Positions 59,860 to 64,000 of a stretch of DNA of 64,000 bases are shown piece by piece. Made by a program: the position numbers and the translations under genes. Each line of letters begins with the position of its first letter. The stretch's first letter is position 1. The notes below the pieces were generated by a model that saw nothing but the letters and a program-made list of their open reading frames with translations, was not told where the DNA came from and did no database searches. The DNA comes from an uncultured Oscillospiraceae bacterium (GTDB taxonomy: Bacteria; Bacillota; Clostridia; Oscillospirales; Ruminococcaceae). The stretch lies in the NCBI GenBank assembly GCA_958448395.1, contig CAUDDP010000004.1:5810-69809 (forward strand). The letters run 5' to 3'.

Positions 59860-60945
59860 TTACAACATATGCCGCAATAATCGTAGGTATGTCTTCCACT
59901 TCGCCGGTCGCTTCGACTCTGGCAAAGGAGAAATACCGCAGGGCGTACACTGCATTGCCCACGCTGCATCTTCCGGAAACACGGCTCGGTCAGCTGCTTC
60001 TGCATGATAGCAAAGCATCTCTGCTGCCGCCTGCGAGCTTGGCAAAGCGATACCGAAAAATGCTTTTGCCAACTGCAACGCTCGTTCCTGTCCACGTTGA
60101 AACATAAAATCCTGTGTCACAACCTCTGGCAGATGCTCTGCGGTTGGCAGCAGCAACCCCATATAATAGGGATCTGCATTCCAGTCACATCCCCTTCGCA
60201 TCATCCGAAACGGATCATCAAAATAAGCATTGGCTGCAATGGCAATGCTACAGCGTACCGCAAGTGGTGCATGCTCCGCTGCAATCGCCGGATAGAGCCG
60301 CCCATAGTGCTGAAAAACTGCATTGGCTGCTGGCAACCACATGCCTTTTAAACCAAGACAACATGGGTTTTCCACGTCTGCAATCCGGTTATCTCCAATC
60401 TGCAAAAATCGCTTTGCAGGAATCCCCATCCGTTTCAGATACCGATAAATGCCGCCATTTGCTTTGCTGAATCCCAGTTCAGACGAAAGCAATAGGGTAT
60501 CATAATCTCCTGCACCAATTTTTTTCAGCATCCTGACAATTTGCTCCAGTGGTAAATACATATCTGTCACAATGGCAATGTGCTTCCCTGCTTCCTTCGC
60601 TGCACAGTAAAGGGACATCCCACTCTCCCGAGGATAGCAGTACCGCCACTCCATTTCTAACTCCAACCCCATCCATTGCGTGATGACCGCATTGGATTCC
60701 CCCGTTTTCTGCTGTATCGCCTGATAAATTTCCTGCAAGGTCAATTCCCGTTTCCGATGTTTCCGCAGCTGGTTTTCTGTCTCACTTCGCAATGCTGCAA
60801 ACCCTGTTCTGCCAAGTTCCTGCTCCATCTGACAAAACAAATCATCCGGCTGCAAAAATGGTCGTAACAGCAGTGTATCGAACAAATCAAACCCAATCCA
60901 ATCATATGCCATCATAGCAATGCGAATGGTTTCACAAGAATTCAT
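59860..60945 (-). CDS. HAD-family hydrolase-like protein
   Basis: 361 residues from the ATG at 60945 (GGAGG at good spacing; an ATG at 60954 sits on the ribosome binding site). HAD motif I is GFDLFDTLLLRP (about 18-29), motif II VTDMY (about 125), and motif IV IGDNRIADVENP (about 192). A C-terminal extension of about 140 residues has no recognised domain. Related HAD proteins lie in surface-glycan clusters; the substrate here is unknown. Its transcription start is near 60950; recR lies upstream, behind a terminator. Confidence 0.78.
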   Translation of the reverse strand: MNSCETIRIAMMAYDWIGFDLFDTLLLRPFLQPDDLFCQMEQELGRTGFAALRSETENQLRKHRKRELTLQEIYQAIQQKTGESNAVITQWMGLELEMEWRYCYPRESGMSLYCAAKEAGKHIAIVTDMYLPLEQIVRMLKKIGAGDYDTLLLSSELGFSKANGGIYRYLKRMGIPAKRFLQIGDNRIADVENPCCLGLKGMWLPAANAVFQHYGRLYPAIAAEHAPLAVRCSIAIAANAYFDDPFRMMRRGCDWNADPYYMGLLLPTAEHLPEVVTQDFMFQRGQERALQLAKAFFGIALPSSQAAAEMLCYHAEAADRAVFPEDAAWAMQCTPCGISPLPESKRPAKWKTYLRLLRHML

Positions 60946-60962
60946 AGACAGCATCCTCCTCT

Positions 60963-60999
60963 AAAAAAGCACCCCTGTCAGGCGGCAGGGGTGCTTTTG
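60963..60999 (-). terminator. Terminator of dnaX-ybaB-recR
   Basis: AAAAGCACCCCTG pairs with CAGGGGTGCTTTT around TCAGGCGG, followed by TTTTTT on the minus strand. Confidence 0.9.
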
Positions 61000-61602
61000 T
61001 TACATTTCACTTCTGTTTTCCAGTGCCTTATAAAGCGTCACTTCATCTGCATATTCTACCACGCCGCCGACTGGCAAGCCAAACGCCAGACGGGAAACCA
61101 TCATCTGCATGGGCTTGAGTAATCTTGCAAGATACATCGCAGTCGCATCGCCCTCTACCGTAGGGTTGGTTGCCATAATGACTTCCTTTACGGTACCGTC
61201 CTGTAAACGTGCCAGTAGCTCTCGAATTTTCAGCTGTTCCGGCATCACACCCGTGAGTGGGGAAATCAAACCATGCAACACATGGTACACACCATGATAT
61301 TCATTTGTTCGCTCAAACGCAGCAACGTCCTTCGGTGCCTCCACCACACAAACAATAGAATGATCTCTGCTATCATCTCCACAAATCGGACAGACAGTCT
61401 GATCGGTGAGATTTTGGCAGCAGGTACAATAATGAATCGCTTTCTTTGCGTGCAGCATTGCCTCTGCAAATGCCTGTACTTCTTCTTCCGGTCTGGAAAT
61501 CAAATAATATGCGAGACGCTGTGCAGACTTCATGCCGATTCCCGGCAGTTTTGCAAACTGTTCTGCCAGCAGCACCAACGGCAATGCATTACTGTCTGCC
61601 AT
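61000..61602 (-). CDS. recR: Recombination mediator protein RecR
   Basis: 200 residues. HhH region (FAKLPGIGMKSAQRLAYYL), a Cys4 zinc finger (CTCCQNLTDQTVCPICGD, about 57-74), and a Toprim domain (IVCVVEAPKDVAAFE, then MATNPTVEGDATAMYLARLL) match RecR. It helps RecF/RecO load RecA at gaps. It begins 4 bp after ybaB with no clear ribosome binding site, so translation may be coupled. Confidence 0.96.
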   Translation of the reverse strand: MADSNALPLVLLAEQFAKLPGIGMKSAQRLAYYLISRPEEEVQAFAEAMLHAKKAIHYCTCCQNLTDQTVCPICGDDSRDHSIVCVVEAPKDVAAFERTNEYHGVYHVLHGLISPLTGVMPEQLKIRELLARLQDGTVKEVIMATNPTVEGDATAMYLARLLKPMQMMVSRLAFGLPVGGVVEYADEVTLYKALENRSEM

Positions 61603-61605
61603 GAA

Positions 61606-61953
61606 TTAAAACAGACCCGGCAGAGAAACACCGCCTGTAATTTTACTCATTTCGGTTTCTGTAGTGGTTTCTACCTGATTCACTGCCTCATTGATGGCAC
61701 TGATCACCAGATCCTGCAACATTTCTACATCCTCTGGATCCACAACTTCCTTGTTAATCGTCAAAGATTTGACGGTCTTCTTACCAGTTACCACAACGGT
61801 AACCGCTCCGCCGCCAGAGGTTGCTGTAAAGTCTCTGCCTTCAATATCCTCCTGCAAAGTTGTAATTTCATCCTGCATCTTCTGTGCCTGACGAATCATT
61901 GCGTTCATATTCTGGGCACCGCCCACACTCTGTTTCGGTAATCTTGCTTTCAT
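61606..61953 (-). CDS. ybaB: YbaB/EbfC family nucleoid-associated protein
   Basis: 115 residues from MKARLPKQSVGG (AAGGAGA upstream; a longer frame to 61971 lacks it). QNMNAMIRQAQKMQDEI is the conserved N-terminal helix and GGGAVTVVVTGKKTVKSL the central strand pair. It binds DNA. The dnaX-ybaB-recR order is conserved across bacteria. Confidence 0.95.
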   Translation of the reverse strand: MKARLPKQSVGGAQNMNAMIRQAQKMQDEITTLQEDIEGRDFTATSGGGAVTVVVTGKKTVKSLTINKEVVDPEDVEMLQDLVISAINEAVNQVETTTETEMSKITGGVSLPGLF

Positions 61954-61994
61954 GATTGAAATCTCCTTCAAGAAACTTTTTAATAGTAATATTT

Positions 61995-63542
61995 TTATTC
62001 CACAGCAGTTTCAAGATTGCTGTCTTTCGCTTTTTGTAATAATGCCTGTACTGGTGATTGTTCTGTCTGTGCTGGTGTACTGCATTTTGCAAGAATTTTA
62101 TATTCCTGCCCTAAAATTTGTTTGACCGTTTCGCCAAGCGAACGAGCATTATCATGATTTTTTAGAAGCGTCAAGAAAAATGCATTCTTTGCGACAATCA
62201 ACAGGGTATTTCCACGAATATAGGCATCCGACTCTGCCAGACTACCGGAAACTGCTGGATTGACGCTGCGATAGGTCTCCAAAATGTCCGCCCACTGTGT
62301 CACCGGTCGAATCTCCTGTGATACTGGTGGTGTTTGTGTAGAAACTGGTGCCGTTATTTGTGGTGCAGAATCTGCCTGTTGTTGTGCCGATGATACTTTG
62401 GGCACAGTCTGTAACGGCTGCTGTGCGGCTTGTGTACTTGCAATCGGTACTGTTGCAGTTACCGGCATCGTCAGCCGAATCAATGCCAACTCCAGCTCTG
62501 TCCGCTTTCCAGGATTTCGCTGCATTCGTTCCCGACAATCCTGCAAAACAGAAATGGCTCGCAAAATCTGCTCCATGGTAACCGCATTGGTCATCTGCCG
62601 CAAATGAGGCAGTTCCTCCGGCAGGCAGCTCAGCAAGTCCTCTGGCACATTTCCGGCACGCAGCAGCATCATATTCCGCAGCTGCTCCGTCAGTTCTTCA
62701 CAAAGCCTTGCCATGTCCTTAGAGCATTGATAAAGTGTGTCCACTTCCTGTAATGCAGCAGAAAGATTGTTCTGTAAAACACCTTCTAAAATCCGAAACA
62801 GCTGTTCCCGACCTGCCACACCGGCAGATGCCGCCACAGCTTCTGCTGTAATCGCACCGCCTGAAACAGCAGCACATTGATCTAACAGGGAAATCGCATC
62901 CCGCATTCCGCCGTCTGCACAGCGTGCGATCTGCATGTCTGCCCCCTCCGCAAGCGGAATTTGCTCTTTCTCCGCAATATAACGCAGCCGGGCTGCAATG
63001 TCCTCCAAACGAATCCGATGAAAAGCAAACCGCTGACAGCGAGACAAAATCGTTGCCGGCACTTTATGCATTTCTGTCGTTGCCAGAATAAACTTCACAT
63101 ACGCCGGCGGTTCTTCCATGACCTTCAGCAATGCCCCCCACGCACTGGGCGAAAGCATATGCACCTCATCAATAATGTAAATCTTATAGGCACAGCGTTC
63201 TGGTCGGTAAACCGTCCCTTCCCGCAAATCTCGAATATCTTCTACGCTGTTATTGGACGCCGCATCAATCTCCACCAAATCAGACAGTACCCCACGGTCG
63301 GCATCTTTACAGATGTCGCACTGTAAACAGGGATTGCCGTTGACCGTATGCGGACAGTTGACTGCTTTTGCCAGAATACGGGCACAGGTTGTTTTACCAG
63401 TTCCCCGTGAACCGGTAAAGAGATAGGCATGTGCCGTTTTTCCAGTTCGCACTTGATTCTGTAGGGTTTCAGTGATATGCGGCTGCGAAATAACATCGTC
63501 AAACGACATCGGACGCCATGTGCGATAAAGTGCTTTGTACAT
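61995..63542 (-). CDS. dnaX: DNA polymerase III subunits gamma/tau
   Basis: 515 residues. Walker A is FTGSRGTGKTTCARILAKA (about 42-60), a Cys4 zinc module CPHTVNGNPCLQCDIC (about 63-78), Walker B IYIIDEVHMLS (about 118) and sensor SRC (FILATTEMHKVPATILSRCQ region) are present. The C-terminal part is Gln/Pro/Thr-rich (linker) and ends in a tau-like domain. The clamp loader subunit holds the polymerase. Directly downstream of the SRP RNA gene, a conserved Firmicute arrangement. Confidence 0.95.
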   Translation of the reverse strand: MYKALYRTWRPMSFDDVISQPHITETLQNQVRTGKTAHAYLFTGSRGTGKTTCARILAKAVNCPHTVNGNPCLQCDICKDADRGVLSDLVEIDAASNNSVEDIRDLREGTVYRPERCAYKIYIIDEVHMLSPSAWGALLKVMEEPPAYVKFILATTEMHKVPATILSRCQRFAFHRIRLEDIAARLRYIAEKEQIPLAEGADMQIARCADGGMRDAISLLDQCAAVSGGAITAEAVAASAGVAGREQLFRILEGVLQNNLSAALQEVDTLYQCSKDMARLCEELTEQLRNMMLLRAGNVPEDLLSCLPEELPHLRQMTNAVTMEQILRAISVLQDCRERMQRNPGKRTELELALIRLTMPVTATVPIASTQAAQQPLQTVPKVSSAQQQADSAPQITAPVSTQTPPVSQEIRPVTQWADILETYRSVNPAVSGSLAESDAYIRGNTLLIVAKNAFFLTLLKNHDNARSLGETVKQILGQEYKILAKCSTPAQTEQSPVQALLQKAKDSNLETAVE

Positions 63543-63575
63543 GGAATCCGCCTCCTTTTTCCTGTCGTTTTACAA

Positions 63576-63757
63576 AAAAATTCCGGAACATGGGTGTGCA
63601 GGTTGACTGCGGCACACAAAACGATCCGCTTAATGCTGCTCGGTCCCCCGCCTGACATGGTTCACGGTGCTTTGTTGCACAGGACCCGCACACCGATATT
63701 CCGGAATGGATCCGACAGCAGAGCATGCATTCTTTCACACACAACTCCGCCGTGACA
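63576..63757 (-). ncRNA. ffs: Signal recognition particle RNA
   Basis: On the minus strand, domain IV is GTCAGG-CGG-GGGA-CCG-AGCAGC (63635-63656), the universal SRP54-binding loop with a GNRA tetraloop. A long helix pairs ATTCCGGAATATCGGTGTGC (about 63689-63708) with its near complement around 63577-63600. A strong promoter (63764-63792) lies upstream, and a T-run after CCGGAA marks the 3' end (about 63576). 5' end about 63757 is inferred from the promoter; the mature RNA may be shorter. Confidence 0.85.
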
Positions 63758-63763
63758 AGTTTT

Positions 63764-63792
63764 ATTATACCACAGGGCGAACAGAATTTCAA
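63764..63792 (-). promoter_or_regulatory. SRP RNA promoter
   Basis: Minus strand TTGAAA, 17-bp spacer, TATAAT. Confidence 0.8.
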
Positions 63793-63838
63793 GTGTTTTT
63801 AAAAAAAATTTTTATTTTTTCCGAAACCTTTTTGCGGT

Positions 63839-64000
63839 GGCACGCAAATCCATTTTTGTATTTCTCCTCACGGATACCAGTCTCATCTCCGCCGGCAGAT
63901 TCGCTTCGCTCTCTGCCTGTGTCCGCTGTCCGCCCTGTTTCGTTATCCAAATTTGCAGCCAAATCACTCTAAATTTCTGTATTCTGATATCGTTTTGTTA
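63839..64000 (+). repeat. Dispersed modular repeat, copy H (cut by window edge)
   Basis: Type 1 left arm (CACGCAAATCCATTTTTG), CTCACGGATACCAGTCTCATCTCCGCC (cited as CTCACGGATACCAG), GGCAGA...TCTGCC, TGTCCGCTGTCCGCCC and CTCTAAATTT. The long-form middle runs off the right edge. Confidence 0.8.

Noticed and set aside
1..64000. CRISPR array or tRNA genes
   Set aside because: No regularly spaced identical repeats and no cloverleaf with a TTCRA-type arm were noticed; the only multi-copy sequences are the dispersed repeats, which are kilobases apart.

Overview
The window looks like chromosome from a low-to-mid-GC anaerobic Gram-positive gut bacterium, most probably a Ruminococcus-type member of the Oscillospiraceae. 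Pointers are a secreted GH10 xylanase ending in a Thr-rich linker and type I dockerin (cellulosome style), an oxygen-sensitive NrdD/NrdG ribonucleotide reductase, MurT/GatD-type genes, a cotJABC spore-coat operon, HrcA/CIRCE control, and many sigma-A promoters of the TTGACA-17-TATAAT kind. The genus is inferred; there is no 16S gene here.

Layout. 1-6260: right end of a Tn916-like integrative conjugative element with cargo genes (ABC permease fragment, Cys-rich KTR protein, HELGH membrane protein, methyltransferase, PspC protein) and the regulation/integration module (sigma-like protein, HTH protein, structured non-coding stretch, excisionase, tyrosine integrase). 6355-10737: pyrE, nadE, mscL and a CPBP protease. 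10825-11936: cotJABC. 12289-14133: xylanase. 14566-15177: CIRCE-controlled Hsp20. 15373-18973: tex and a MATE exporter. 19085-21413: zinc-ribbon surface protein, small membrane protein and MFS transporter. 21631-24253: exopolysaccharide start module (tyrosine kinase/chain-length protein, PHP phosphatase, broken sugar transferase). 24934-25782: rplM-rpsI. 26073-27074: a secreted protein made only of dockerin-like repeats. 27449-31860: asnB, an HD protein, pyrB with a PyrI-like zinc tail, and a C39-like protein. 32151-35396: nrdD and nrdG. 35547-37109: small membrane protein and rpsF-ssb-rpsR. 37237-46227: zinc-ribbon membrane protein, small secreted protein, rpoC and rpoB. 46762-51819: comM/yifB, rodA/ftsW, murT and a gatD homologue lacking its catalytic residues. 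51907-54928: second polysaccharide module. 55632-59654: GH95 fucosidase and GH26 mannanase lipoprotein. 59860-63757: HAD protein, recR, ybaB, dnaX and the SRP RNA gene.

The most striking unexplained feature is a family of eight intergenic repeats (about 110-350 bp) scattered from 9 kb to the right edge and absent from the mobile element. They are built from shared hairpin modules, have imperfect terminal inverted repeats of two kinds, occur in long, intermediate and short versions, and sit next to promoters or stop codons. Other points of note are the apparently dead GatD partner of MurT, the all-dockerin protein, the PyrB/zinc-domain fusion, face-to-face promoters in the rpoBC leader, a long AT-rich exopolysaccharide leader, and a hairpin-masked ribosome binding site in the mobile element.

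All calls were made by reading the sequence. Protein names rest on recognised motifs, and no database search was run.
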